From positions 109,572,852 to 109,636,851 of the forward strand of contig CM066728.1 of NCBI GenBank assembly GCA_033961575.1: a stretch of 64,000 nt of DNA. Direction: 5' to 3'. The stretch is from Aselliscus stoliczkanus (taxonomy: Eukaryota; Chordata; Mammalia; Chiroptera; Hipposideridae). The position numbers were made by a program, and so were the translations under genes. Shown here piece by piece: positions 35,658 through 48,080 of the stretch. Numbering within the stretch: position 1 is the stretch's first letter; each line of letters opens with the position of its first letter. The notes under the pieces are model-generated. The model ran no database searches and was not told the DNA's origin. It saw nothing but the letters and a program-made list of their open reading frames with translations.

Positions 35658-38600
35658 CGATTATACTTGGTCACTTAAAAATATCCCTGAGGTATCTTTT
35701 CATAGCAGTACACAGGGCATTTCTTACTCTTTTTCAGAAGCTGTGTACTCCTACCTGCTTGCCTATGTCTCCATGCTCTGATCGAGGCATATTTATTGAA
35801 TAAAAATATTGTATTATTTCCCCCCAGTTTTCTGCGACCCCAGGTGTCTACATCGACCTCAAATGCTAATGTGTTTCAGTCGCCTGCGCCCTCTGAAGGT
35901 GCATGCGACTGCCCCAGGCCCGGCTCTGATCTGGATAACGCCAGGCTGTGATTTGGGCATTTGACAGAACCCTGTTCCCCTAGGGGTGAGTTGGGGCTTT
36001 GCTCAACCTCTGAAAACAAGCCCCCAGGGCAGCATCTCCAGTCTTGAGCTTTCTGTGCAGTCCTGGTTGGCCCATTTACCACCCGAGGGTGGAGGCCCTG
36101 TTTCTTACACAGGTCCATCTTCTTGTCTGAAGCCTGACAGCAGCGTCCAGTGGCATCTCAGGGAGGAGCCCCCTGCTCGCGTCCCTGCAGCCGCGGAGGG
36201 CGGCGCGGGGCGGGGCTGACTGGCCTTTTTTCGGTATCCAGCCTCCCAGGAACCCTCCCAGGATGTACCAGGTGGATGCACATCAGCCAAGCTGGTAAGA
36301 CTGATGGATGGAGGCGGCTCACTGCTTACCTTGCGGCGGAAGCTCTGGCATAGCTAGCACAGCGCGTGGATGGTCCACGCGGGCAGGACCAGCACGCTTT
36401 CTGTGCACAGGCTGTGGGATGCACGCCGGCTGGGCCAGGCTCAGCCCCCGTTTATAATGGGGGTCCTCTCTGCCGGGCTTCCATCCACGTGGGTCTCTCT
36501 GCCTCTGCCTTGCCTCCCCCCGCCCCTCCCCGGTGGGCGTGTGTGTTCCTTCTCACATCTGCTCACATCTGCTGAGTCGGCCCCAGCAGTCTCCTGGCCT
36601 GGGAGGTGATTGCAGGCCCTTTGCTGTCTTCATTACAGGTCTGAAGGCCTCATGGGCCCTCAAGGGTCTTCCAGTTTCTTAGTTATTGGGGAGACGCTTC
36701 CAGTTAAAAGACCTCTTAGGGAACGTGAACCAGACCGGGGGCTGGGAGTCACCATGAAGACGCACGTGTGAAACATGCAGCAGGCGGCACGCTCCACTGA
36801 GCGCTGTGTGTGGTGGCTACTCCTGGAAAGCTTGCTCTCCTAGGGGACCCCATAGGGCTTTGATGTCCCCCATTGCAGTGCTGTTTGAAAATAACTGTGA
36901 GTCCTCAGAGCCCAGTCACGGGCTTCCTGCCGTGCCACAGCTGCAGAGGAGACCAGGGGGGCTTCCCAGGGGAGGTGCAGCCTCCTGGGAGGCGGCCCTG
37001 GGCTTCGCACCTGTCCTGCCTGAGGCTGCCTGAGGGCCCAGGAAGACCCTGAGTGTCAGTCCGGTGAACCCAGGTGACCGGTCAGCCTGGAGAAACTGGC
37101 TGGGTGTTGGGACTTCTCAAATGAGCTCAGATGATTATCTTTCTTAATTAAAACCCCATCTTAGTTTTTTCTTTCATATTCTGCCATTCGTTAGATTAGG
37201 TAATCTGATTTTGAGGGGATACATTTCTACCTCAGTTGGATGCCTCCATAAAGATAATTAATTTCATTTTCAATTAAAAAAGAAGTGTTTTTTGTTTTTT
37301 TTCTCTTCTGAATCGCATACCTTACAAAGCCCTGTGCCCTAAGGGAGGCATCTCGGTTCAGTATTACCTAGGGCGTATCCGGAGGACGGCCCCCAGTGAT
37401 GTCACCCGCCCTCACCATTGCCACTTGCAATGACAGGATAGGTTATTTCACCTCGGTTACATTTTCCATCCAGACCAAAATGAAACAGTGTTTCACTTTC
37501 CCGGGAATTCGGTAACAAGGCCCCAGGCCCACTGTGCTTTTGATTTTTTTTTTTTTTTAGGAGCCCAGTGTTTCCCTCTTTAAATCATTTGTACCAGCCC
37601 TGTAAATACTTTAATGAGCATATGCCTTTTCTTATAAAATTGTTTTTTGTTTCAACCTAGCAAAAATCAATTTCCCCTCCACCCACCGTTCTCCCCTTTT
37701 TATGAAACAAAACCCAGTAACAGTGGGTTGCTTCCTTCACCCTGCACATGGCAGGGCGACTGGTGGAGCTTCCGGCATTGGGGGGTTGGGGGGGTTCTAG
37801 TTCTTAACCAGCCTTTTAGCTTCTAAAACTGGGAATTATATCTTAACAATAGCTTTTGATATATACCAAAAGTTCTGAGAAAGCACTTTTATTTTCATTT
37901 TCATTTATACAACGGTGAACCGTGAAATATTTAAGAAGATTATAACCCTGCCTTTGTAAACACTGTGACTACAGGAATAAAAACTCTCTCTACTCTTTCA
38001 CTTTGACGTAAAAATGAGTGTATCATAGTAGCTACCCATACCCTTTAAAACCCCCTGCACTACCAACCAGCTTCATTAGTCCAGCAAATGATATTTATTT
38101 TGTGTAGAATCATAACAGTTAACTTATTTGGTCCAAAAATCCACATCACAATTGGCCCTAGCTGAATATTTAATTACCTGTGATGTGTACTACCAAGGGA
38201 AACTTCAGATACCTAAGTTATGTGTCCATTTGCTGTTCTATCCTCACATTGGTGGTTTCAGAAGGATTTTGGAATGTTGATGCATGAAAACACGTTTAAT
38301 TCGGAGTCAGACACCCTGGTGTGAAATGTAAAGTTGTGAACCCAGACATAAAGCATATCAATGAAAATGTCCACGCACATCCCCCTGCCTTCCCGAGCGA
38401 CCCCCTTTGACCTGGGCTGTTAGAGTGGCTCTGAGGCGCCCCTTCCCGCCCGCTCACCTGGCGCCTGGCAGTTCTGTGACCTCAGAGCACCTCTCTGAGC
38501 ACACGTGGCCCTCCCCCAGGATTGGGATAGCTCCCTAGTTCCCAATGGCTCTTCCCCAGGTCCTTGGCTTCCAGCTGGAGTCCTCATGCCCCGCGCATCT

Positions 38601-39015
38601 GACCTGGGGACCTTCCCCCAGTGACTCAGCCCCTCCTCACATACCTGGTGTGCCCTCACGCACCTGAGTACCTTGGCGGCACCTAGATGCTGCCCCGCCC
38701 CGCCTCAGCCCTGCCTCCTGAAATCCTGTTGCTTCCTTGAGAGTCACTGAGAAGGCTCAATGGCGTCTTCCATCTGCCTACAGTGATGCACGTATATACC
38801 ACCCACCAGCTCGTTCTCCACGGGGTCCCGTGACTATGTTGTTAGGCTTTACTCACCTTCCTGCCATTATCTGTGTCCTTTATATCTGTAGCTATATCCT
38901 CTACATCTTTATCTATACCTATAATTATATCCTCTATATCTTTCTTCCTATATCTGAATCATCTCTATCTCTAGCTGTATCATCTATATTGATCTGCATA
39001 CGTGCATGTTCGACG
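35658..39015. other. Repeat-poor unrecognised sequence
   Basis: No interspersed repeat recognised in more than 3 kb. 37100-38350 is AT-rich with ATTA-type core sites such as TAATTAATTT near 37256. No gene recognised. Confidence 0.45.
36170..36220. promoter_or_regulatory. Small CpG-dense patch with a GC box
   Basis: Contains CGCGTC, CCGCGG, GGCGGCGCGG and GGGGCGGGGC (36207-36216), the last an Sp1-type GC-box match. The dense patch is only about 50 bp, well short of a CpG island, and no transcript start is visible. Confidence 0.2.
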
Positions 39016-39041
39016 TGTGTGTGTGTGTGTGTGTGTGTTTT
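39016..39041. repeat. (GT)n microsatellite
   Basis: About 12 GT units after CGAC. Confidence 0.95.
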
Positions 39042-39084
39042 GAAGTTATTAAGCACAAAGCTCTGGACATTACATATGCTACTA

Positions 39085-39495
39085 ACTGAATTGTGTCCTC
39101 TGCAGATTCATATACGGAAACCCTAACCTCGCCTCTTCACATGTCAATGTATTTGGAGGTTGGACTTTTACGGGGGTAATTAAGTTTAAATGAAGTCATA
39201 AGGGTGGGGTCCTAATCCAATAGGATTGGTGGCATTACAAGAAGAGGAAGAGAAAGCATTCTCTCCCTCCCTACCCCCCCACCCCTCACGCCACCCCATG
39301 CATACACCAAGGACAGGCCACGTGAGGACATATCTAGGAGGGAGCCATCTCCAAGCCAAGAGCCCCCACCACACTGTACCCTGCCGGCACCCTGATCTTA
39401 GACTTTCCAGCCTCTGGAATTGTGAGAAATAAGCGTCCTTTTCAGCCACCCAGTCAGTGGTATTTGTTATGGCTGCCTGGGCTGACTAATACGCC
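39085..39495 (+). mobile_element. MLT1-type solo LTR, sense
   Basis: Block-wise match to MLT1: 'ctgaattgtgtcctctgcag', 'aattaagtttaaatgaagtc', 'gggtcctaatccaatagga', 'agccaagagcccccacca', 'cagcctctggaattgtgag' and 'gctgactaatacg'. The middle is altered by a C-rich insertion near 39270-39300. Confidence 0.8.
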
Positions 39496-42400
39496 ATACA
39501 TAGTAAAATCAGTCAGCATCCATTCAATAAGTAAGGACTCTATGTACTTGGGGACAAGTCATTTATTCCCGTAATTAGATTGGAAAGGCAACAAAAATGC
39601 AAAGATGCAGTTTCTGAATTTTCTATTTTTCTTTACTGCAGATTAGTTTGACCTTTAGCCATCACAAGCTCACAAATTGCTCCAAATCACAAGGTCTATG
39701 ATGAAGCTGTGACAATAATTCAAAGGATTTATTTTTCTACCCCTGGCTCCATTCATCTGATTACGTTGTAACCAATATTTGCTGCCATCCCTGTGGACAC
39801 AAATTGTTCATAAACAAAAAAAAATTGCACAATTTTGGAAGAAATCAACTTGTTAAATGGGCCATGTTTTTCTCCCCTAAGCAACCGAAAACTTGTAAAA
39901 GGATTTGTTGTGCTTAAAAATAAAGGAAAGAAAAGCAAAAAGAAACAAGAAAGGAGAGGAACTTCTGGACACAGAAGGAACTCTCTTGGAAGCCCAAAGC
40001 GTTCAGACCGATAATGTGACGTTTTCTCTTGCAGATGGCTTGTTTTCATATGGTGTGTGATGGTGCGATGCTCTTTCTTCCTCCTGGGACACTTTTCAAA
40101 GACGTATTAATTAATAAAAACAGCTCTGTCAGCAAAAGCATGCACATGAGTCAGCTGGGATCGATCTCTTTGGAAGGCAGAAAGCTTGCCCATCCCCAGA
40201 TATCAATAATCAGGGCGAGTGTCATCCTCCGGGTGTGTCGCTTTCCCCAGGGTGTGAGCCACCTCTCGCCACTGAAAACATAGGCACCGGTGCTTGCTCA
40301 GGCTGTCTTCCTCTGAAAGGGGAATGCAAATTACTCTGGAAATTTTGTTTTAGAAGACCTGGAATGGCCCCGCAACCGTAATCATCCAGCAAGGAGTAGG
40401 CCACCACCGGGTCTCCACCAAGCGCGTCCGCAGCCGCAACTGTGTGGCCAGTGTAGGCGGTCCTGTCACCTGGAGCGCTTCTGGGCCCTGTCAGGAGGCA
40501 GTGGCAGTTGTATATTAATTTTCCAAACTTGTCACTGTCAGTGCTCCCAACTCCTTGCACACCTATCCTTCTGCTCTCATTCACTCTGGTAAGTTTTATC
40601 TCAGGTTAATGCCATCACCTGTCCCAGGTGGCCCCATGGGCTCTGGGCGACTAAAGGAAGACATATCCCAGCTCTAGAATATTTTACGTTTGTCTATTGG
40701 GACGCCATAGGAGCTGGGAAGTTGTCATCTTTGGTTTGGCTCAGAAAAAGAACATCCTGAATAAAGAAAGGGAGCGCCCCTTAAACCGCTGAAACACGCC
40801 ACAGTCTCACATCTCCCGCTTCCACTTCTGCCCAGTGACATGACAACCTGCATCTGGCGACACTGGACTCGGGAAACGCAGGGGGAGGTGGGGAGGGGTC
40901 TTCCCTCCTGACCATGACATGTGGGCTGGTGTGTCCTGGCCTTTGCGGTTCTCTGCCCACGTGACCCGAGCATTCCTGGCACAGCCAGACTTGCCACACT
41001 GATGCCATTGCTCGGCGCCCAGCCCGTGGCTAGCAGCAACTGGACAGAAAAATAACATCGCTTAGATAATAAGTAACATTTAGGGGTAAAGTGAAGCTAA
41101 GATATTCCTGGACAAAAGCTTATGCGTTAGATAGAAAAGGAAATATTGATTCTTGGAGGAAAAGAAGAAACGGGGACAACTTTAATCCAGAAACACACAC
41201 ACACCCTGGGGAGTCCGGAACTGCCGTACAGTGTAAACTGAGGCATGGCTACGAAGACCTGCCGCGTCTGGGGGATCGTGCGCCCTTGGCTGTGCCGAGG
41301 TGAGGAGGCTGAAGTGTGAAGGTTCCCGGAACGCCCCCCACCACCACACAACCCTTTGCTCCCAACGTCTCCTGGCCTCAGGGTGGAGAGCTCTGGGGGG
41401 CGAGGTTCATTTTTCTGTGCTTCCATGGTTCTTCTCTCTCTTGAATCAGCTTTCCTCCTGGGCTCCCTGACATGGCAGATGGACCACTGCCCTCCTGGGA
41501 GGCCTTGTGAATGAGCTCCTGAGCTGAGCGAAGGTGGGGGGACACAGGTCCTCAGCACGCGTCTGTCCTTCCCATAGGACATTAGAATTAAGGACTGCTC
41601 ACAGTCCCTCAGACCAACTAAATACGACTTGGGGCTCTTCCTGGCAAAAATACAAAACGATTAAAATGGCTTTTGAATTTACACAGGGCTTTCATTTCCT
41701 CTGAAGTTATTTCTTTTAGGCAGAAAATTATTTTGTTAGCATCTTGGGAGAAAGTACAGATGGAAGTGGCTAGATTAAAACCCCTGTATGAAAGCAAAAG
41801 AATTTATAGCAATAGTGAGATTGCTTTATTCTTTCTATGAATGTGGGAGGAATAAATGACGAGGTTGTAAATATAGAACAATAATAGTATAGCTATGACT
41901 TCACCGCTGCAAAGTCTGTCATTTATTGGGCTCGTGGAGATGTGCAGCATAGGATCTGGGGGAGGTGAGAGAAACATAGCCCTCGGCAGTCCTTCGAGGG
42001 TTGTGGGGTTTTCTGCTCAGGTCACAGGATGGCTTCTCTAAGTTCCCAGCTAAAAATCCACACATAAATGTAAAAGTGCTAGTCTTGCATTTCCCCAAGT
42101 TTCACGAGTTTCTATATGTGGGTCACAATTGGAAGGGAAAAAATGTGAGAGCGCCAGACTTGAGTTCTCTACGCCTGCCAGGTGGCTCTTTTAACTTAAG
42201 ACAGCGTGTGCCCAAGTCGCAGAGGTCTGGGTGAGCCCATAACAGTGATTGCTGCGGGCTCCGTCATGCAGATGGCACTAAGCCTTTTTTCCGCAGGCCA
42301 TTTTATCAAACATAATCCTTTCCTGAGGGTTCAGAGGGCATTAGTTCTCATCAGCCAAAGTACCCTGCGTGATTTCATTATTTCAAATTGAACTGTCCAT

Positions 42401-45173
42401 TCCACTCTCTTTTCTTTATAAAATTTTCTCGTTATTTTTAACTGCATAGCAGCTCAGAGGGTTGGAAATAGCAGGCAAAAGGGTGGGCCATGAGAAGCAG
42501 AGGCTGCGGATGAGCTGTCTGTCAGGGCACGGCCCTTGCTGGGAATGTGAGTTTAGATTTGGCTCACTCTCCTTGCTGCTGCTTCAGTGGGGACAAGTCG
42601 TGAAGGAATCAGTTAGCGGGAAGTATGCGCTAAGGGGTGCTCCCGCTGTGTCCACGGGGGGGGGGGCAGAGGCAGAGGCAGCGGCAGCCAGCCTTTCTAG
42701 GGTGACAAAGAGGCGGTGTTGGCAGGGTGGGGGTGGGTGTGATGTCACCTGCAGCAGCTGCAGCTGGTCCACCTCAGGCTCCGACATCCTGGTGTCGCAC
42801 CAGCCCTTGCCCAGTTCAGTAAAACTCACGACTTCCTGGACCCTGGTCCTCATTCATGTTGGACACAAACATCCACCCTCCAACCCTGACTCCGTTTTGT
42901 TCCCATTCTCCCCGTAATTCCCTTTCTCCCCCTAATTCTTCTATTATGAGCCTGCGCGCTGGGACTCATTGCTTCAGGGATGGAAGGCACAGCTTTACGT
43001 TATGGATCCGTGTTCCCACCCTTGCAGAGCTTGGCGTTGTGCTCCGACATGGTCTTGAGAGCTCTAGCTTTAGATTGCAAGAGACTGTGAGGACAGGGAA
43101 ACATTTCATATGCTTACTCATGATTGCATTTTGGGTTTTAAATGCCAGACCTTGGCCTTCAGTATTAGGATCACAGCCCAGAAGATTTATCAGAAAGGTC
43201 ACACTGGAACCACATGGGGGGAGGAGAGTGGAGGGTGCAAGAGAGGCCCCACTCAAGGAGGGGGGCAGGAGCCCCCCAGGGCTGAGGGGAGATTGGAGGG
43301 GACTAGGAGAAGGGAGCTGGGCCCGAATGGGCGCACCATGCTCTCACCTCCTCAAGGGACAGTCTCTGGTGCCCACATAGAGCTAGCTGGAGGGGTCCCT
43401 CATTGATGGGGGGCAACCACCACTGAACAGGCAGGTCCAAGCAGAGATGGATGATGTCACACCTTCCCCCCAATCTGGCCCTCAAGGCCTCAGATAGGGC
43501 ACAGAGGAGCGTCTGAAAGTTCACCAACAGCATCCCCATCCCGGAGAGGCACAGCTCCCAGTGGAGAATGGCCCGTGTCGGGCGTGTGGGTCTCACAGCC
43601 AGAGGCTGTGAAGGGGGAGGGCCAGTGGTCATGGCAACAGCTCTGGACGCTTCAGCCATGGTCGCAGAAGGCACACATGGGGTCAGAACTCTTCCTCGGC
43701 CACCAGCAGGACACAAAGTAGCTACAGGCCAAGTTGTTGCTTGTCCTTATGCCATAATATTGTTACCCAAGTTCCCCTGAGCCCAGGTGTCATTCACATG
43801 GGAAGAAAGGAGATGTGGGTAGAAAGAGATGGATAGAATGGGCTACATAAGTGGGCTGAAAAAAAGTGTAAATTCAAGCCCATCATAGAGCTAGAACCAT
43901 CCATTTGTGAGCTTCCAAGTGTGTGAATACACATTTTAAACTTATCATGTTTAATGTCACAACTACCTTATTTGCCACTGGACAAGATTTTCAATAAATC
44001 AGAGAGTCTCCCAGCTGGGTATCACAGGACAATTCCTAATTAGCTTTGATTTATGATATATTGTACATAAAGTGTACTTAATGTGGACATCGACGGGATT
44101 TGGCTTTAGGAAAAGAAAACATGTGCCGAGGAAAGTAACCCGAACGCAATTTCTCCTTCCATCCCACCCTCGATGGTTGTGCAACACATCCAAACTAAGA
44201 AAGGCACTGGACATGGTGTTACACCCAGAAGTCTCGGGCACCGAAGGAGGAGGGGCTTTGGAAGTGGGGAGTGGGGACATCCGTGAGTCTCTGTAAGCAG
44301 CCTGACAGGGCTTGGCAGATGCCCACGCTGCCTTCAGGGCCCTGCTCCTTAGGGCCACACTTTTCTGTCTTTTTGGGGGGGAGATGGACACATCCTTCTC
44401 AACTGAAGACAATGGCCTTGCCTCCTGTCAGCCTTCCTGTCTCCTCGGGCCACTCTGCCTGCTTCCCCCAGACTCCGTGGGCCCCTGCACATGGCCAGGC
44501 GTACCACCCGGGCCGCCCCCATGGCCGCCGGCTGGGCTGGCGGGACCTCTGTGTCCTGGGTGTGACGCTGGCTCCCCGGCTCTTCAGTTGGCTCGGTCCC
44601 TTCTCCCCTTTTTCTGGCCTGCACGGCCCTGTCTGGCGTCAGAGGGCCGGCCTCCATCTATCTGCCTTGTCCCTGGTTCTGAGAATAGTCCTGGCTCTGG
44701 GCCTGGAAAAAAGTCACCTAGTCAGAACAGCAAATTACAGCTCAGAGGCTGCTTAGTGAGCATAAAATTGGAGCAAGGAGAGCTGGATAGTCTTAAGGGA
44801 TGTTTCCAATGTGCTGTGGTAGCAAGATATAGTGTCCTTTTCAACTCTGGGGCTATTTCCAGAAAAGACCTGGGAGGGGGCATCTGAAATTGGGGCATCC
44901 ATCCTCCCTGAGGGGGCTGGAGGGGCACGAATACACATCTCCCCTCCTCCTTCTTTAAAAATGTTCCTGTCATTCACCAAAGGCTGCTGCAATTACAGCG
45001 CCATGCATTGCAGGTTTCACAATTGCATCTCATCTTTTATTAGTTCCATTTGCATCACTTGCTTCCTGATGAGATTTTGAGGGGGTGCCTTAATTTCACC
45101 AGAGATGCATTTACGGATCTTATCATCCGACAGATTGCTTCTGGGAAGATTTTTGCTGATGAGTGAATCTAAC
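39496..45173. other. Repeat-poor unrecognised block, 5.7 kb
   Basis: I recognise no LINE, SINE, LTR or DNA transposon here. It contains a G11 run at 42656-42666, AT-rich stretches at 41590-41900, and several chance frames (largest 191 codons at 44312-44887, contradicted by overlapping frames and no domain). 40030-40230 and 44980-45130 look like unique regulatory-type sequence. Confidence 0.4.
44980..45130. promoter_or_regulatory. Possible conserved non-coding element
   Basis: Unique AT/GC-balanced stretch with an octamer-type ATTTGCAT at 45048-45055, a nearby AATTGCAT, and other TGCAT words. The call rests only on motif density and absence of repeats. Conservation cannot be seen from one sequence. 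Confidence 0.2.
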
Positions 45174-45473
45174 CCCGCCCCCCCAAAAGAGTAACTCTGA
45201 CCCCCACCCCCACCCCCCAGTCAAGTCCTGAATTTCCCAGTGGCGAGTGACACCTGCTGACCCACTTGCACAAGCTGGCTGGGGTCAGGTTGTCTGTTGC
45301 CCTTGGGACCCCAGCCCCACCCCCACCCTGGCCCCTCTGCCTGTCAGCCCCAGGCAAGTAGAGCCCCGCCAGAGAGGCAGCCTCAGTCTTCTGACCTGGG
45401 AAAGCCCTCTGGTCCTGACCCACAGCACTGCTGTGATAATTTTATCCATATTTGGGGTTTTATTTGATGAATG
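45174..45473. other. C-rich then unremarkable sequence
   Basis: 45174-45220 has several C4-C7 runs, giving G-quadruplex potential on the minus strand. No gene recognised. Confidence 0.55.
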
Positions 45474-46415
45474 TGTACATTAATTTCTTAAGGCTGTCAT
45501 AACAAAGTACCACTGGGTGGCTTAGAACAACAGAAATTTATTGTCTCGTGGTTGTGGAGGCCAGAAATCTGAAATCAGGTTGTGAGTAGGGCTGCCCTCC
45601 CTCTGAAGGTCCTAAGGAGGGGTCTGCCCCAGGCCTCTCTCTTAGCTTCTTGCAGGGTTGGGTGTTCTGTTGTATTTGTGGTTGTGTCACTCCACTCCTT
45701 GTCTTCACATGATACTGCCTTGTGTCTTCACATGGTCTTCTCTGTGTGCTCGTCTGTCTCTTTGTCCAATTTCCACCTTTTTATAAGGACATCAGTCATA
45801 TTGAATTAGGACCTCAACCTATTGAATTCATTTTTTTTTTTTTTAAGATTTTATTGGGGAAGGGAACAGCATTGGGGAATTGGGGAAGAGGAACAGACAA
45901 GTTGCTGTCCTTTTGTCCTTCAGTCTAGTTGTGGAGGATGTCGCTTTACTGGCCCATGTATTGTGATCATTGCGTTCTTCCACTGGGTGAGGCAGTCACT
46001 CGCCAGCCACTGGACGGCCACTCACAGTGGCTCATGGCAGCTCACTCCGGCTGCCAGCCACTCACACTGGCTGCCGGCCACTCACTGTAGCTTATGGCAG
46101 CCCCCTGCAGCTCCACTGCAGCCTTTCCTGTCACTGGGGACTCACGGCAGCCCAGCTCCAGGTGGAGCTGTTGTTCACCATCTTAGCTGTAGAGGGCGCA
46201 GTGTCACTGGCCCTCATGTGGGATCTGAACCAGGGCCCTGCTGCTCAGAGCTGGCACTCCCAAGCCAACTCTTAACCAACGTGCCACTCGGCTGGCCCCC
46301 CTAATAGATTCGTTTTAACTTGATTACCTCGGTAAGAACCTGTCTCCAAATAAGGTCACATTCTGAGGGGCTTAGGATGTCAACATCTGAACTTTTAGAG
46401 GACACAAGTCAACTG
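45474..46415 (-). mobile_element. MLT1A-like solo LTR, antisense, split by a SINE
   Basis: Both flanks of the nested SINE match one MLT1A-type LTR in reverse complement: 'ggctgtcataacaaagtacc', 'gggtggcttagaacaacaga', 'aatctgaaatcaggttgtga' and 'ataaggacatcagtcatatt' on the left, then 'ttttaacttgattacctc', 'ctccaaataaggtcacattc' and 'ggatgtcaacatctgaact' on the right. It is among the best preserved LTRs in the window. Confidence 0.88.
45831..46299 (-). mobile_element. tRNA-derived long SINE, copy 2
   Basis: Same family as 21754-22194 and 57350-57772, with a poly(T)/AATAAA-type end at the left and the tRNA-like head at the right ('accaacgtgccactcggctg'). The body has an extra copy of the CTGCC(A/G)GCCACTCAC unit. 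Flanks 45818-45830 and 46300-46312 are a decayed duplication (about 9 of 13 bases), so it is probably older than copy 3. Confidence 0.87.
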
Positions 46416-46424
46416 ATAGTGAGT

Positions 46425-46565
46425 CTCCTCCTTGAAGGCAGAAAACTTTGTTGTTATTCTCAGGGTAGCCCCCGAGCCTAGCATGCTGTCTGGCACAGAG
46501 GGACTGCCTAATAGCTATTGTTGAATGAACGAATGAATGAAAGAATGAGTGAATGAATGAAAGTT
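46425..46565 (+). mobile_element. L2 3' end fragment
   Basis: 'gcatgctgtctggcacagag' then 'aatagctattgttgaatgaa' followed by GAAT-type repeats matches the conserved 3' tail of L2. Old and short. Confidence 0.6.
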
Positions 46566-46920
46566 GAGTATCTAAGATTCGTTTACCTTCCTCCATTCTC
46601 ATGCACATGTGACAACCTTTAATATAATAACTGCTTAGAAGTACTTGAAATGGCCCCAACCACACAAGAATTAAGCAGATCACCAATCTAACCTGCCTTT
46701 ATTTTCTACTCCCAATGTTTGAGAATCTGAGTTGGTGGAAAAACATATGAATTTGCTATTATCTGCCCTCCCCTCCACCAGATTAATGAATAGTAGAGAG
46801 AGGTGGGACTACAGAAAGAGCTTGTTTTGGTAGGCAGTAGGTTTGCAGATTTAGCAAATGAAAATAAAGAAAGCCTAGCCAAATGTGAATTTCCAAAATA
46901 TCTCATGGGACATACTTATA
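46566..46920. other. Unrecognised non-coding sequence
   Basis: No gene or repeat recognised. Confidence 0.5.
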
Positions 46921-46923
46921 CAA

Positions 46924-46969
<46 letters not shown>
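46921..46969. repeat. (CA)n microsatellite
   Basis: About 22 CA units, the longest uninterrupted dinucleotide run in the window. Confidence 0.97.
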
Positions 46970-47489
46970 TGTTTATCTGAAATACAAACCTAATTGTGAG
47001 CCCTGTATTCTATCTGGCAGCCTGGCTCTGGTGCAGTCGATCCTTGAAAGTTGCAGGCAGATTTCTCTGGAGATTGGAGAGCAGGAGGTGGGCTGATGGG
47101 GTCTCTGAGTGAGGAGGGATGAGGAGACCAGCTCCTGGTAGGGCTGTGGCTATTTTCTGTCTTTTATTCAGCTCTTCTTACTTAGGTTCAAGCAGCTCCA
47201 CTTGCCACCTACCCATCCCTTTTTACACCATTTCTCCTCTTCTGCTTCTCCTTTGCTTTTTGTAGGGCAGTGGTCTTTCTTAGACAGTAAGTAGTGCACA
47301 CACACGCAGTGCCTATGCTAACTGCTGCCTTAAAAGCTGCAGTGTTTTCTACTCCAACCTCTTTGTGCAGGTAACTGGCCTCATTTCAGAGGCCCAGGGC
47401 TCACCCTGTGACTCTTAAGGCATGTTTCCACTGTGAACCGACCTCTTGTTGTCTGTGGAAGACTGCAAATTCTCCAGACTCAAGACCAG
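46970..47489. other. Unrecognised non-coding sequence
   Basis: No gene or repeat recognised. Confidence 0.5.
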
Positions 47490-47660
47490 TCAGGGTTTGA
47501 ATATCCTCTGTCTCTTTCTAGCTGGGCGACTAGACCTATCGTAATTCTTACCTACAAAATGGCACTGGCAATAGGCCGGCTTCATACATTGTGAGGATTA
47601 GATTTAATAAATTAACCAAGGTGCCATGGATATAGTATACAGTAAGCATTCAAAGGTGTT
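47490..47660 (+). mobile_element. MIR-like SINE
   Basis: 'agctgggcgactagaccta', 'cctacaaaatggcactggca', 'attgtgaggattagattta' and 'agtaagcattcaaa' follow MIR order in sense orientation. Diverged. Confidence 0.65.
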
Positions 47661-48080
47661 ATCTGTAATTATCATCTATGTCACCATCATCATCATCATA
47701 AACGTCACCATCATCATAGTCATCATCAGCATTATCTCCCAGCTCCACCATCATACTATCATCACAATCTCTATCATCATTATCATGATCATATCCACCA
47801 CCATCACCTTCACCATAACCATCATTATCACCGATATCCCCATGATATTATTATCATTGCCAAAATTGCCATCATCATCATCATCATCATCACTGTCATC
47901 ATCACCATCATCAACAGTATCTCCTATTCCCATCACCATATCCTCTTCCTCCTCCTCCTCACCTTCACCTCCACCATCACTTCCACCACCACCATTATTC
48001 CCATCATCATCACCACCATCTCCATCATTATTGTTGTCATTATCAAAATCATAATGCTCATCATCACTATCATCACCCTT
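47661..48080. repeat. Imperfect (ATC)n/(CAT)n tract
   Basis: About 420 bp dominated by CATCAT and ACCATC words with CTC-rich interruptions near 47940-47970. The forward 142-codon frame across it (Ile/Thr/Ser-rich) is an artefact of the repeat. Confidence 0.9.

Noticed and set aside
44312..44887. 191-codon forward frame
   Set aside because: Overlapped by another forward frame and a minus-strand frame, with no domain.
45474..46415. Endogenous retrovirus with coding genes
   Set aside because: Only solo LTRs are present, with no gag, pol or env sequence beside any of them.
5619..46969. CRISPR-like or phage-like arrays among short repeats
   Set aside because: The repeats are ordinary microsatellites in a mammalian genome, with no spacer structure.
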